Source: CAVPLM01 sp964497095 (GTDB taxonomy: Bacteria; Actinomycetota; Thermoleophilia; RBG-16-64-13). From it: a stretch of DNA of 9,273 nucleotides. A model generated the notes under the pieces. That model did no database searches, had not been told where the DNA came from, and saw only the letters and a program-made list of their open reading frames with translations. The DNA is taken from positions 1-9,273 of the forward strand of contig CAZCCL010000103.1 in assembly GCA_964497095.1 (NCBI GenBank), in the 5' to 3' direction. Both the position numbers and the translations under genes were made by a program. Position 1 is the first letter of the stretch, and every line of letters starts with the position of its first letter. This document shows, one piece after another, positions 1 to 6,238 of the stretch.

Positions 1-267
1 GACCGCCACCGAAAGGGCGCGCTTGGCTTCCGCTTGACCAATCACGTAGTCGGACAGTACAGAGTAGATCTGCTTCGGTTTGGGAAGGTTGTCCAGGTCG
101 ATGGACGCCGGAGGCGCGAGTTCCTCATCGATGATCTCGTTGCAGAGATCGATGCACTCGTCGCAGATGTACACGCCCGGACCGGCGATCAGCTTCTTGA
201 CCTGACGCTGGCTCTTCCCGCAGAAGCTGCAGAGCAGCTGTTCGGACCCTCCCGGCGGTTTCGGCAC
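1..267 (-). CDS. clpX: ClpX, ATPase subunit of ClpXP protease (5' end only)
   Basis: This is the first 89 codons of the AAA+ unfoldase that feeds substrates to ClpP in the cytoplasm; the ATPase domain lies beyond the window edge. The N-terminal zinc-binding domain is complete, with Cys13, Cys16, Cys35 and Cys38 in the expected C-x2-C-x18-C-x2-C spacing. It is followed by the conserved KLIAGPGVYICDECIDLCNE stretch and by the start of the AAA+ module (LSDYVIGQAEAKRALSVAV). I chose the GTG at 265-267 because an AGGGGG Shine-Dalgarno sits about 6 nt upstream and the family's zinc finger begins about 12 residues later. That ribosome-binding site adjoins the clpP stop codon, only 11 nt away, so clpX is the last visible gene of the tig-clpP-clpX operon. 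Identity is near certain; only completeness is limited by the window. Confidence 0.97.
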   Translation of the reverse strand, partial: MPKPPGGSEQLLCSFCGKSQRQVKKLIAGPGVYICDECIDLCNEIIDEELAPPASIDLDNLPKPKQIYSVLSDYVIGQAEAKRALSVAV

Positions 268-278
268 CAGTCGACCCC

Positions 279-863
279 CTACCTATGCTCGAGAATCTTG
301 TCGATGATCCCGTATGCGAGAGACTCCTCGGCCGTCATGAAGTAGTCGCGCTCGGTATCCCGCTTGACCTTATCCAAGTCCTGACCGGTCTGCTCTGCGA
401 GGATCTCGTCGAGGCGCTGTCGCAGGTTGAGCGCTTCCCGAGCGTGGATCTCGATGTCGGTCGCCGGACCTTCGAAGCCTCCCGATACCTGGTGGATCAG
501 TATCTTCGAATTCGGGAGAGCGTAGCGTTTACCTTTAGCTCCACCCGCAAGGAGCAACGCGCCCATCGACATGGCGATACCGACGCAGATGGTGGAGATG
601 TCGGGCTTGATGAACTGCATGGTGTCGTAGATAGCGAGCCCCGAGTAGACGTTACCGCCGGGACTATTGACGTACAGGGAGATGTCCTTGTCCGGATCCT
701 CGGACTCCAGATGCAGTAGTTGAGCTACCACCAGGTTCGCCACCTGGTCGTTGATGGGCGTCCCCAGGAAGATTATGCGCTCGTTGAGCAGGCGCGAGTA
801 GATATCGTAGGCCCGCTCGCCGCGGCTGGTCTGCTCGACCACCATCGGTATAAGTGGACTCAC
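279..863 (-). CDS. clpP: ClpP, ATP-dependent serine protease subunit
   Basis: This is the 194-residue proteolytic subunit, a normal length for bacterial ClpP, which forms the two-ring chamber capped by ClpX or ClpC. The catalytic triad is visible as Ser99 (in GIAMSMGALLLAGG), His124 (in ILIHQVSGG) and Asp173 (in ERDYFMTAEE). The oxyanion-loop signature VNSPGGNVYSGLAIYDTM is at 65-82. The segment before Ser99 reads IAM where many ClpPs have QAA, a variation unlikely to affect catalysis. The start is GTG at 861-863, preceded by AAAGGATG about 8 nt away; the nearby upstream ATG is followed almost at once by a stop. The gene lies 23 nt downstream of tig and 11 nt upstream of clpX, so translation of the three is probably linked. 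A short propeptide (about 12 residues before the GERAYDIYSRLL core) may be processed, as in other ClpPs. Confidence 0.98.
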   Translation of the reverse strand: MSPLIPMVVEQTSRGERAYDIYSRLLNERIIFLGTPINDQVANLVVAQLLHLESEDPDKDISLYVNSPGGNVYSGLAIYDTMQFIKPDISTICVGIAMSMGALLLAGGAKGKRYALPNSKILIHQVSGGFEGPATDIEIHAREALNLRQRLDEILAEQTGQDLDKVKRDTERDYFMTAEESLAYGIIDKILEHR

Positions 864-886
864 GGCCTCATCCTTTCCCCGTAGAC

Positions 887-2407
887 TCAGGTATCTTCTG
901 AAAGAGTATCGGCAGCCGGCTCGGCCTCGGCAAGCTTGGCGGCAGGAGCCGGCTCGGCGGCCTCGTCAACCGCGGAGGGGGGCTCGTCGGCCGCAGAGGC
1001 GGGCTCATCACCCGCGGGATCTGCGGGGGTCGGAGCCGGCTCGGCAGTCGCCCCCTCGTCCGATGGCGGTGCCTGCGCTTCCGCTTCGGCCGAGTCGTCG
1101 GACGGTGCCGGAGCCACACCCACAGCGTTCGCCATGATGAAGTCGGCGGCCTTCTCGCGGACTATCTGCCACCTCACCGGCTCTATACGGCCGCTCTTAC
1201 GCAGCCTTGCCTCGAACGACTTGGCGTCCACTCGGCCCGCGGCGGCCATCTGAGCCACCGCTGCGCTGATCTCCTCGTCGGAGGCCTCGATACCTTCCGC
1301 CTTCGCGACGGCGTCCAACACGAGGCCGGTCTTCACGTTGTTGGCAGCCTGCGGCTTCAGGTCCTCGATCATCTGCTCCATCGTGGTCCCCGTGGCCTCG
1401 ACGTACGCCTCCAGGGTCGCGCCCTGTGACTCGAGAGAACGCTTGAAGTCGGCCACCAGTTCCTCGGCCTGTTCGTGGACCACCACATCGGGCAGGTCGA
1501 GGGTGGCATCGTCGGCCACCGCCTTCACCGCCAGAGACCGGAACCGCTGGTCGGAAGCGTAGGCCTTGCCTGCCTGGAGCTTTTTGCGGATGTCCATGCG
1601 CAGCTCGAGGAGGGTACCGAACTCACTCACTTCCGACGCCCATTTGTCGGAGAGACGGGGAAGCACTTTCTCCTTGATCTCTTTGAGCACTATGGTGAAG
1701 TCGACCGTCTTGCCCTCGGCGCCGGCCGGGCCGACGCCTTCCGGAAGCGTCAGCGGGAAGGTGCGCTCCGCGCCCGGCTCCATGCCCACGATCTGCTCAT
1801 CGATCTCCGGGAAGATCCGACCTCCGCCCGCTTCGAACACGAAGTCGCTGGCGTCGAGACCCTCCACCGGGGCGTCCTCCAGAGACGCACGAAGATCGAC
1901 GGTGACGAAATCTCCCGCCTGGACCGGCCGCCCCGTGACCGGCCGCAGTTCGGCGAACTCGTTCTGTAACCGCTCCATCTGGGCGTCGACTTCCTTGTCT
2001 TCTACCTCGACCGGTTCCCTGGGAGCCTCCACGCCTTTGTACTCACCCAGGACGACTTCCGGCATCACCGTGACCGTGGCCGTGAAGCCCAAGGGATTGC
2101 CGAGTTCGATCGCTTCGTCCCCCAGTTCGATCTCCGGGCGCTCCACCGGGTCGAGGCCGAGCTCGGTGACGGCCTCCGCGTACCAGTTAGACATGGATTC
2201 TTCCACCGTGTTGGCCAGGATGGCCTCGTCCCCCATGCGCTGACGGACCATAGCCGCCGGCGCCTTGCCCGGCCGAAAACCAGGTATGCGCGCTTCGCGC
2301 ACCAGCTCTCTCAGGTTCTTGTTGAAGGCCTCCTGCAGCTCCTCACTGGAAACCTCGACCGCAAGCTTGACCGTGTTTCCTTCGCGCTCGCTGAGGGTCG
2401 TCTTCAC
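887..2407 (-). CDS. tig: Trigger factor, ribosome-associated chaperone / peptidyl-prolyl isomerase
   Basis: Trigger factor binds near the ribosome exit tunnel and helps nascent chains fold. The 506-residue protein starts with the N-terminal ribosome-binding domain, whose signature GFRPGK is at residues 43-48. The FKBP-type PPIase domain follows (about 150-240, opening at VQAGDFVTVDL), then the helical C-terminal chaperone arms (to about 430). The last 75 or so residues are a low-complexity Ala/Pro/Glu/Asp tail. Such acidic tails are common in actinobacterial trigger factors and absent from the E. coli protein. I chose the GTG at 2405-2407, giving the family-typical MKTT N-terminus, with AAAGGA about 7 nt upstream; an in-frame TTG at 2426-2428 adds seven unlikely residues. 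It heads the tig-clpP-clpX operon. Its promoter must lie in or beside the inverted-repeat element at 2442-2610. Confidence 0.97.
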   Translation of the reverse strand: MKTTLSEREGNTVKLAVEVSSEELQEAFNKNLRELVREARIPGFRPGKAPAAMVRQRMGDEAILANTVEESMSNWYAEAVTELGLDPVERPEIELGDEAIELGNPLGFTATVTVMPEVVLGEYKGVEAPREPVEVEDKEVDAQMERLQNEFAELRPVTGRPVQAGDFVTVDLRASLEDAPVEGLDASDFVFEAGGGRIFPEIDEQIVGMEPGAERTFPLTLPEGVGPAGAEGKTVDFTIVLKEIKEKVLPRLSDKWASEVSEFGTLLELRMDIRKKLQAGKAYASDQRFRSLAVKAVADDATLDLPDVVVHEQAEELVADFKRSLESQGATLEAYVEATGTTMEQMIEDLKPQAANNVKTGLVLDAVAKAEGIEASDEEISAAVAQMAAAGRVDAKSFEARLRKSGRIEPVRWQIVREKAADFIMANAVGVAPAPSDDSAEAEAQAPPSDEGATAEPAPTPADPAGDEPASAADEPPSAVDEAAEPAPAAKLAEAEPAADTLSEDT

Positions 2408-2441
2408 GTGTGTCCTTTCTTCGAACAAGGGTCAGGATTAC

Positions 2442-2610
2442 CTAGAGCTCGTTTCAGAATGACCTTTCGCCAGCAGGGTGAGATTGGCACGCCAGAGGCA
2501 AGGACGCAAGAAGCGGGCGTAGCGGAGCTACGGACGCGACGAAAGGACGAAGCGTCCGGCCGCCAAGCGCGGCCTCGGTGGCCGAGATGTCATTCTGAAA
2601 CGAGTTGCTA
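2442..2610. repeat. MITE-like palindromic intergenic element with 16-bp terminal inverted repeats
   Basis: The spacer between tig and tRNA-Leu is bounded by a perfect 16-bp inverted repeat: CTCGTTTCAGAATGAC at 2448-2463 and its reverse complement at 2589-2604. Both arms are extended outward by CTAG (2442-2445 and 2607-2610) after a small indel. At the exact midpoint is a smaller palindrome, GTAGC-gga-GCTAC (2519-2531), so the element is symmetrical about its centre and could extrude as a long imperfect hairpin. No protein is plausible inside. Size, symmetry and terminal repeats fit a non-autonomous transposable element or dispersed REP-like repeat. No target-site duplication is clear beyond the CTAG ends. 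It sits where the tig promoter would be expected. Confidence 0.75.
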
Positions 2611-2611
2611 G

Positions 2612-2691
2612 TGCGGGTGAGAGGACTCGAACCTCCACGTCAAAGACACATGATCCTAAATCATGCGCGTCTGCCATTCCGCCACACCCGC
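2612..2691 (-). tRNA. tRNA-Leu(UAG)
   Basis: A complete class II cloverleaf can be folded. The acceptor stem GCGGGTG pairs with CACCCGC over 7 bp. The anticodon arm is CATGA-TTTAGGA-TCATG with anticodon TAG, read as Leu for CUN codons. A long variable arm (TGTC-TTT-GACG) is typical of Leu, and the T arm carries GGTTCGAGTCC. The discriminator base is A (2612). No CCA is encoded: the bases after the discriminator are CT, so it would be added enzymatically. Confidence 0.95.
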
Positions 2692-2703
2692 TCATGCAGG
2701 AGG

Positions 2704-2777
2704 GGTGAACGACGGGACTTGAACCCGCGACCGCTGGGGCCACAACCCAGTGCTCTACCGTCTGAGCTACGTTCACC
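2704..2777 (-). tRNA. tRNA-His(GUG)
   Basis: This folds as a complete cloverleaf with the extra 5' G(-1) pairing with C73, the histidyl-tRNA identity element. The anticodon arm CTGGG-TTGTGGC-CCCAG carries anticodon GTG. The D arm (GTAGCTCAGACGGTAGAGC) and T arm (GGTTCAAGTCC) are canonical. CCA is not fully encoded, as C73 is followed by CCT. It lies 12 nt upstream of tRNA-Leu on the same strand, so the two are probably one transcript. Confidence 0.96.
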
Positions 2778-2810
2778 ACGTTCTCCAATCCGGCGCTGAA
2801 CCGGCCCAAA

Positions 2811-2853
2811 GGCGCGCCCGGCAGGATTCGAACCTGCGACCCACGGATTAGAA
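2811..2853 (-). pseudogene. 3' half of tRNA-Arg(UCU), candidate attachment-site scar
   Basis: The sequence is a textbook tRNA-Arg(UCU) from T33 to C75. It holds anticodon TCT in the loop, the 3' strand of the anticodon stem (TCCGT), variable loop, a perfectly paired T arm (GCAGG / CCTGC around TTCGAAT), the 3' acceptor strand CGGGCGC, discriminator G and the first two bases of CCA. The 5' half is gone. I find no GCGCCCG acceptor strand and no D arm in the roughly 100 nt upstream, and identity stops exactly at the anticodon loop. It lies 33 nt upstream of tRNA-His. This is the usual footprint left on the far side of an element that integrated into a tRNA gene; simple truncation is the alternative. 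Confidence 0.85.
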
Positions 2854-2889
2854 CCCGGCCAAGGCCGTGTCACGCTCTGACGGCTCATG

Positions 2890-3189
2890 TCGGACTCGCG
2901 CTGTATGCAGGAAATCTACAAACCCCTCAGGCGCCTACTTGCCGCGATCTGTCGCCCTCTGACGACCGGCCGCCCAGCAAGCGCCTAGCAGTATAACGGA
3001 TTCCCCTATGAGACGCAGGTGAGCCCCACGGAGATAGCATGACCTCCGCGGCTTGCCTGTTCTGCCTTTGGCCTGTTTCCGGCGGGGCGTGCCTGCCACT
3101 CGGCATCCACCGTCTTCGCCTCTTGAACCATCTCCCAGAGTGAACGCCCTCCGCCGGAGTCAGCAAGAAGTAGTCAGCAACGCCTCTTG
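2890..3189. other. 300-bp stretch without a recognisable gene, upstream of the tRNA cluster
   Basis: All three minus-strand frames carry only short open stretches of basic, low-complexity residues with no motif I recognise, and no integrase C-terminal signature is visible. Small structures are present. Just after the flavoprotein stop there is a 9-bp direct repeat TTGCTGACT in two copies (about 3156-3180) and a short palindrome CTCCG-c-CGGAG. An imperfect long-range inverted repeat begins with GGCGC..TTGC and ends with GCAAG..GGCGCC (about 2928-2986). A TATACT at 2990-2995 (minus) could be the -10 box of the present tRNA promoter, but no convincing -35 accompanies it. Confidence 0.4.
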
Positions 3190-5100
3190 TCAGTATTTGG
3201 CTGCCAATTCATATCCGGCCTTTGTGGCGCTGAAGACATCCTGTACCTCCTGGGCATCCCCTATGCACTCCAGGCGGGATACAAGGTCGCGGATTTCGTC
3301 GGCCGGTGCCGGCGCGGGGACCATCCCCGAAGCAAGAATCACGGTCGCAAATGGTTGCAGGGACATCGCGACCCCATCCTGTTCTACGTCCACGGTCCCC
3401 TCCCAGAAGGCCCTGACGGTCGTATGAGGCATGAGGGTGACGTTCGCCATGTCACCGATCCGTTTCAGAGTCAGGTTTCTCGTGATCATTTCCATCATGC
3501 TCCCGATGGGATCGGTCCGTTTTGTGGTGACAACCTCGTAGCCGTCTCCTCCCAGTTTCTCTGCAATCTCGAGACCGGTTCTTCCTGCCCCGATGACCAG
3601 AACCCTTGGACCTCTAACCTCCCTTTCCCCTTGGAAATAAGCCACCGAAGTCAGGACATACTGGTCTTGAAGGCCCGGGATCTCCGGGATGTTCTGGACC
3701 GCTCCAGTCGCCCAGACCAGAAGGTCCGCTTCAGACTGCTTCACGACTGTTGCGTCAACGGCTCTGTCCAAGACGATGGTCGCGCCGGAAGCCCTGAGAG
3801 CCCGCTCGACCGACGCCAGGCTGTCCCTCATCCTCTCCTTCCCCGGTGCCTGCCAGGCGAGAGCGAACTGCCCCCCGAGGTGGTCCTCCTTCTCGACAAG
3901 CGTGACCACATGACCCCGCCGGCTCAGATAGAGGGCCGCGCTCAGGCCGGCTGGACCGCCACCAGCAACCAGGACCTTCCTCGAAGATATCGCGGGCTCC
4001 AGGGGAGGCAATCCAACCTCTGGATTCAGGTTGCACCCCAGAGGCTGCCCGCTCTTGACCCTATGGAGGCACCCTTGGAGGCAGTAGGCGCAAGGGAGCG
4101 CCTCTTCATCTTTCCCTTGGCTCCACTTCTCGATCAGACCGGGGTCTGCGAGTAACGGTCTTCCTAGGGCGAAAAGATCGGCAAGACCGTTTGCCAGGAT
4201 GCCCTCGACCCGTTCCTTACTTCCCATCCTTCCCGCGACGATGAGGGGCAAAGAAGTATTCGCCCGAACCCAGGTCAAGGCATCCATCTGGGGCTTCTCA
4301 GGGAGGCTGGCATGATGGAAATACCAAGCCGGACTGAAGCAAACGTTTCCCATGCCGACATGGAGGGCCCTGGCGCCGACGTCCTCTACCAGTGCGAGAA
4401 AGGGCAGAAGGTCTTCATGGCTTACGCCGTGTTCTGGAGACATCTCATTGCCGGAGATCCGCACGATCAGGGGGATATCCCGGGCAGACTCCCTCACAGT
4501 CGACAGGACTTCTCTCGCAAAGAGCAGCCGATCTCGGCCGTAGGCGTCACCTCTGTTGTTTATCTTGCTGCTAAGGAACTGGGATATGAGGTAGCCGTGA
4601 CCGGCCTGGACCTCGATCAGGTCGAACCCTGCTTCCAATGCCTTCTGCGTCGCCGACTGGTAACCAGCAATGATCCTCCCTATCGCCTCCTCGCTGAGAG
4701 GATCAGATTCTTGGCCACTGCTCGTACAGGTGAACTTTGATGGGGCCTTGGGCTTGGTGCTGGTGACCTTAGGGTTGGCGGCTGCCCCGGCATGGTTCAG
4801 GTGGAGACAGGCGAGGCGCTCTTCTCCGTGGATCAGGTCGACGATCCTTTTCAGTTCCGTCGCGCTTCGCGGAAGATGGATGCACGGTTGCCTGGGATGT
4901 TCCCGGCCGTCGTCGGTTACGGAAACAGGCTCCAGGATCACCACTGCGGGACCTTGCCTGGAGATCTGCTTGTAGAAGAGAAGTTGCCGGTCGGTCACTG
5001 TTCCATCAGGGCTTCCATATCCAAGCTTGATGGGAGGGAAAAAGAAGCGATTGACCAGCCTGACGGTGCCGAGAGTGAATTCCTCAAAGAGTCTTTCCAT
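3190..5100 (-). CDS. 2,4-dienoyl-CoA reductase / trimethylamine dehydrogenase-family flavoprotein (FMN, 4Fe-4S, FAD)
   Basis: A 636-residue NAD(P)H-dependent oxidoreductase of the old-yellow-enzyme superfamily, probably cytoplasmic. Residues 1-330 form the FMN TIM barrel (NRFFFPPIKLGYG near 17-29, HGYLISQFLS at 168-177, LIVAGRMGS at 286-294, ALGRPLLADPGL at 311-322). His168 and Tyr170 occupy the HGYL position of the family's active-site region. Cys337, Cys340, Cys344 and Cys356 give the C-x2-C-x3-C-x11-C motif that binds one [4Fe-4S] cluster. An FAD fold begins at GGGPAG (380-385) and an NAD(P)H fold at GAGRTG (504-509). The length matches E. coli FadH closely. I start at ATG 5098-5100, where a GGGGAG ribosome-binding site lies about 5 nt upstream and the family N-terminus begins; an in-frame upstream extension to 5193 is not family-like. 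The gene stands alone, about 400 nt from its upstream neighbour. The substrate cannot be read from sequence: unsaturated acyl-CoA, enoate and amine relatives share this architecture. Confidence 0.9.
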   Translation of the reverse strand: MERLFEEFTLGTVRLVNRFFFPPIKLGYGSPDGTVTDRQLLFYKQISRQGPAVVILEPVSVTDDGREHPRQPCIHLPRSATELKRIVDLIHGEERLACLHLNHAGAAANPKVTSTKPKAPSKFTCTSSGQESDPLSEEAIGRIIAGYQSATQKALEAGFDLIEVQAGHGYLISQFLSSKINNRGDAYGRDRLLFAREVLSTVRESARDIPLIVRISGNEMSPEHGVSHEDLLPFLALVEDVGARALHVGMGNVCFSPAWYFHHASLPEKPQMDALTWVRANTSLPLIVAGRMGSKERVEGILANGLADLFALGRPLLADPGLIEKWSQGKDEEALPCAYCLQGCLHRVKSGQPLGCNLNPEVGLPPLEPAISSRKVLVAGGGPAGLSAALYLSRRGHVVTLVEKEDHLGGQFALAWQAPGKERMRDSLASVERALRASGATIVLDRAVDATVVKQSEADLLVWATGAVQNIPEIPGLQDQYVLTSVAYFQGEREVRGPRVLVIGAGRTGLEIAEKLGGDGYEVVTTKRTDPIGSMMEMITRNLTLKRIGDMANVTLMPHTTVRAFWEGTVDVEQDGVAMSLQPFATVILASGMVPAPAPADEIRDLVSRLECIGDAQEVQDVFSATKAGYELAAKY

Positions 5101-5245
5101 TGATCTCCCCTCTCCTTCTCGAGAACGGCGTGTGCCTGATCTCAGTTCGTGTGAGCTTGGGCCTTTGATGAAGGCGGGAACATGCGTGGTCACGCTTCAT
5201 GGTGCGGGCCGACCCCAGGGGGACGTGTCGAACGATATTGCGGAG

Positions 5246-5292
5246 TGACATATATATTTTATTACCATCTAACTGCGAGTTCCATATATTTA
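5246..5292 (-). promoter_or_regulatory. AT-rich promoter/operator-like patch upstream of the flavoprotein gene
   Basis: In GC-rich surroundings this short patch is strikingly AT-rich (minus strand TAATAAAATATATATG and CTAAATATATGG). TAAAAT and TATATA are possible -10 boxes for transcription toward the flavoprotein about 150 nt away; no good TTGACA-like -35 is seen. Within it, 5251-5273 resembles the perfect palindrome at 7658-7680: the right arm CCATCTAAC matches 7 of 9 positions and the left arm TATATATTT 6 of 9, with the same 5-nt spacer. A shared regulator is speculative. Confidence 0.4.
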
Positions 5293-5402
5293 GTGCAGGT
5301 CTGCCCGCGAGGTTCTGACCCGAAACTACCGGCAAGAAGAGGTATGCAACCTCAGCGACAGGCGCTCCATGATCTCGAGTCTATTCGAGCCGCTCCTGGC
5401 CG

Positions 5403-5446
5403 GCTCACTCTGTCGACGCTTCCGCGGGCGCTTGCGGAAAGTGAGC
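5403..5446 (-). terminator. Compound stem-loop downstream of the 144-residue gene
   Basis: GCTCACT (5403-5409) pairs perfectly with AGTGAGC (5440-5446). Inside, TTCCGC (5420-5425) pairs with GCGGAA (5434-5439). The left side carries a 10-nt bulge. It begins about 60 nt beyond the stop of the 5509-5943 gene in the direction of transcription. There is no U-tract, so if it ends transcription it does so weakly or with help; it could equally stabilise the mRNA end. Confidence 0.35.
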
Positions 5447-5508
5447 GTCAGGCTGAAGTCCGGGCAAGCATGAGTATCGACATTGAGTCCGCCACCGGAA
5501 TGGCTAGG

Positions 5509-5943
5509 CTAGAATGCCCCCAGTTGACACGACCTCACTTTGAGATCCAGAAGCTCACAGCCCTCCGACACTGCCATCTTCTCGATGCAAAGCGTTTCCG
5601 CGATCTTCCAGCATGAAGCGCAACTGATTCTTCCATCGGCGGCAGCGCGTTGCAGATGGTCGCGCAAGTCGTCGGATATCTCCTCGGCTGCTTCCACGAT
5701 CTTCTTCTCAGGCGCGTAGCCGAACAGGCCCAGCCGGCATTCGGTAATGCGGTATTCCAGCAGATCGGCCGTTTTCCCGATCTCGGATGGTGGCACGTTG
5801 AAGGCTTCAGCTATGTCATGGGCGGCCGCACAGGTAACCCGGCAGTCTTCCGCCTTCTCCGTAAGGGCGGCAGCCAAAGCAGGGTTGCAGACCGTCCCCG
5901 CGGGGTGTTTGGCGCTGTATTTCCCCGCGTCTTCATGTGTCAT
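5509..5943 (-). CDS. Conserved-looking hypothetical protein made of two cysteine-bearing repeats
   Basis: I do not know a named function for this 144-residue soluble protein. It contains an internal duplication. Residues about 26-76 and 97-144 align as ALTEKAEDCRVTCAAAHDIA against LQRAAADGRISCASCWKIAE, and as ITECRLGLFG against VRSCQLGAF. Cys38 matches Cys108, Cys69 matches Cys139, and the C-x-LG-x-F signature closes both repeats. Conserved cysteines at equivalent sites suggest metal or Fe-S binding or a disulfide, which is inference. The alternating helices (AHDIAEAFNVPPSEIGKTADLL) resemble a helix-turn-helix-like arrangement in each half. The start is ATG at 5941-5943 with GGGGGACC just upstream. 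It overlaps by 4 nt (ATGA) the stop of the decayed reading frame before it, so it belongs to the DUF5320-DUF89 operon. No signal peptide or membrane segment is present. Confidence 0.75.
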   Translation of the reverse strand: MTHEDAGKYSAKHPAGTVCNPALAAALTEKAEDCRVTCAAAHDIAEAFNVPPSEIGKTADLLEYRITECRLGLFGYAPEKKIVEAAEEISDDLRDHLQRAAADGRISCASCWKIAETLCIEKMAVSEGCELLDLKVRSCQLGAF

Positions 5944-6011
5944 AAGGTCCCCCGCCGATGCAGTAGTTTTGCGTGTGAAAATCTGGTCCTAAGGATGAGC
6001 TGCAAAATCTC

Positions 6012-6146
6012 TACGGGGCTCCGGCTCATGACGTAGTCCAAGGTAGTCGCCAGGCCGGCGTGGGCGCAACCCACACAAACGACCAGCCCACGTTTTGTAC
6101 CGATCCAGAGTGCCACATCGTCCTCGATAAGATCGGGAGAGCAGTA
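6012..6146 (-). pseudogene. Decayed fragment of a metallo-beta-lactamase-fold hydrolase
   Basis: One minus-strand frame reads PDLIEDDVALWIGTKRGLVV then CVGCAHAGLATTLDYV. This matches the conserved block of MBL-fold proteins of the dihydropterin-ribofuranosyl-aminobenzene phosphate synthase-like group (COG1237 type), usually PDPxxDDxALxxxTxxGLVVxxGCAHAGxxNT. The His in GCAHAG is a metal ligand in that family. Only about 45 residues are recognisable. The frame is cut by an in-frame TAA at 6147-6149, the roughly 200 preceding family residues are missing, and the continuation after TTLDYV has no likeness to the family. The surrounding frame starts with an ATG overlapping the DUF89 stop (ATGA, 6239-6242) and ends in an ATGA overlapping the next gene, so it sits where a real operon gene once did. 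Confidence 0.7.
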
Positions 6147-6238
6147 TTACCCCCCAAGGCTTTGCGGTCTCGAGAGTGCCGCCCCCGGGCACCCTGTCCC
6201 CGGCGACCTCGCTGGTACCCGCCTGGTCCGTTCATCGT

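Larger units (their letters stand above)
5101..5508. other. Long intergenic leader of the flavoprotein gene
   Basis: This 408-bp gap has no ORF I believe in. The opposing plus-strand reading frame (5182-5616) is compositionally odd and runs into the neighbouring gene's antisense. The gap does contain an AT-rich promoter-like patch (5246-5292) about 150 nt before the flavoprotein start. Closer to the 144-residue gene there is a compound inverted repeat (5403-5446). Confidence 0.5.

Noticed and set aside
2528..2888. Two overlapping minus-strand reading frames crossing the tRNA cluster
   Set aside because: They translate tRNA-His, tRNA-Leu and the tRNA-Arg fragment (phrases such as SSDGRALGCGPSGRGFKSRR are typical tRNA mistranslations), so they are not proteins.
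2811..2905. tRNA-Arg containing an intron rather than a truncated gene
   Set aside because: No 5' acceptor strand GCGCCCG or D arm was found upstream within reach, and the anticodon stem's 5' strand is replaced by unrelated sequence. The available length is far too short for a group I intron.
2927..3166. 79-residue minus-strand ORF as a gene or integrase remnant
   Set aside because: Arg/Gly-rich with no conserved motif, no good ribosome-binding site, and no recombinase HxLRH or LGH signature in any frame.
3187..4155. Long plus-strand ORFs opposite the flavoprotein, including the 322-residue one
   Set aside because: The minus strand encodes a full-length, motif-complete enzyme; the plus-strand frames are antisense shadows.
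5182..5616. 144-residue plus-strand ORF
   Set aside because: It crosses the AT-rich promoter patch and the antisense of the repeat-protein gene, and has no recognisable domain or ribosome-binding site.
6026..6235. 69-residue ORF in the DUF89 frame (MNGPGGYQRG...) as a small gene
   Set aside because: The recognisable MBL-fold residues are in a different frame over the same DNA, and this ORF's composition looks like chance.
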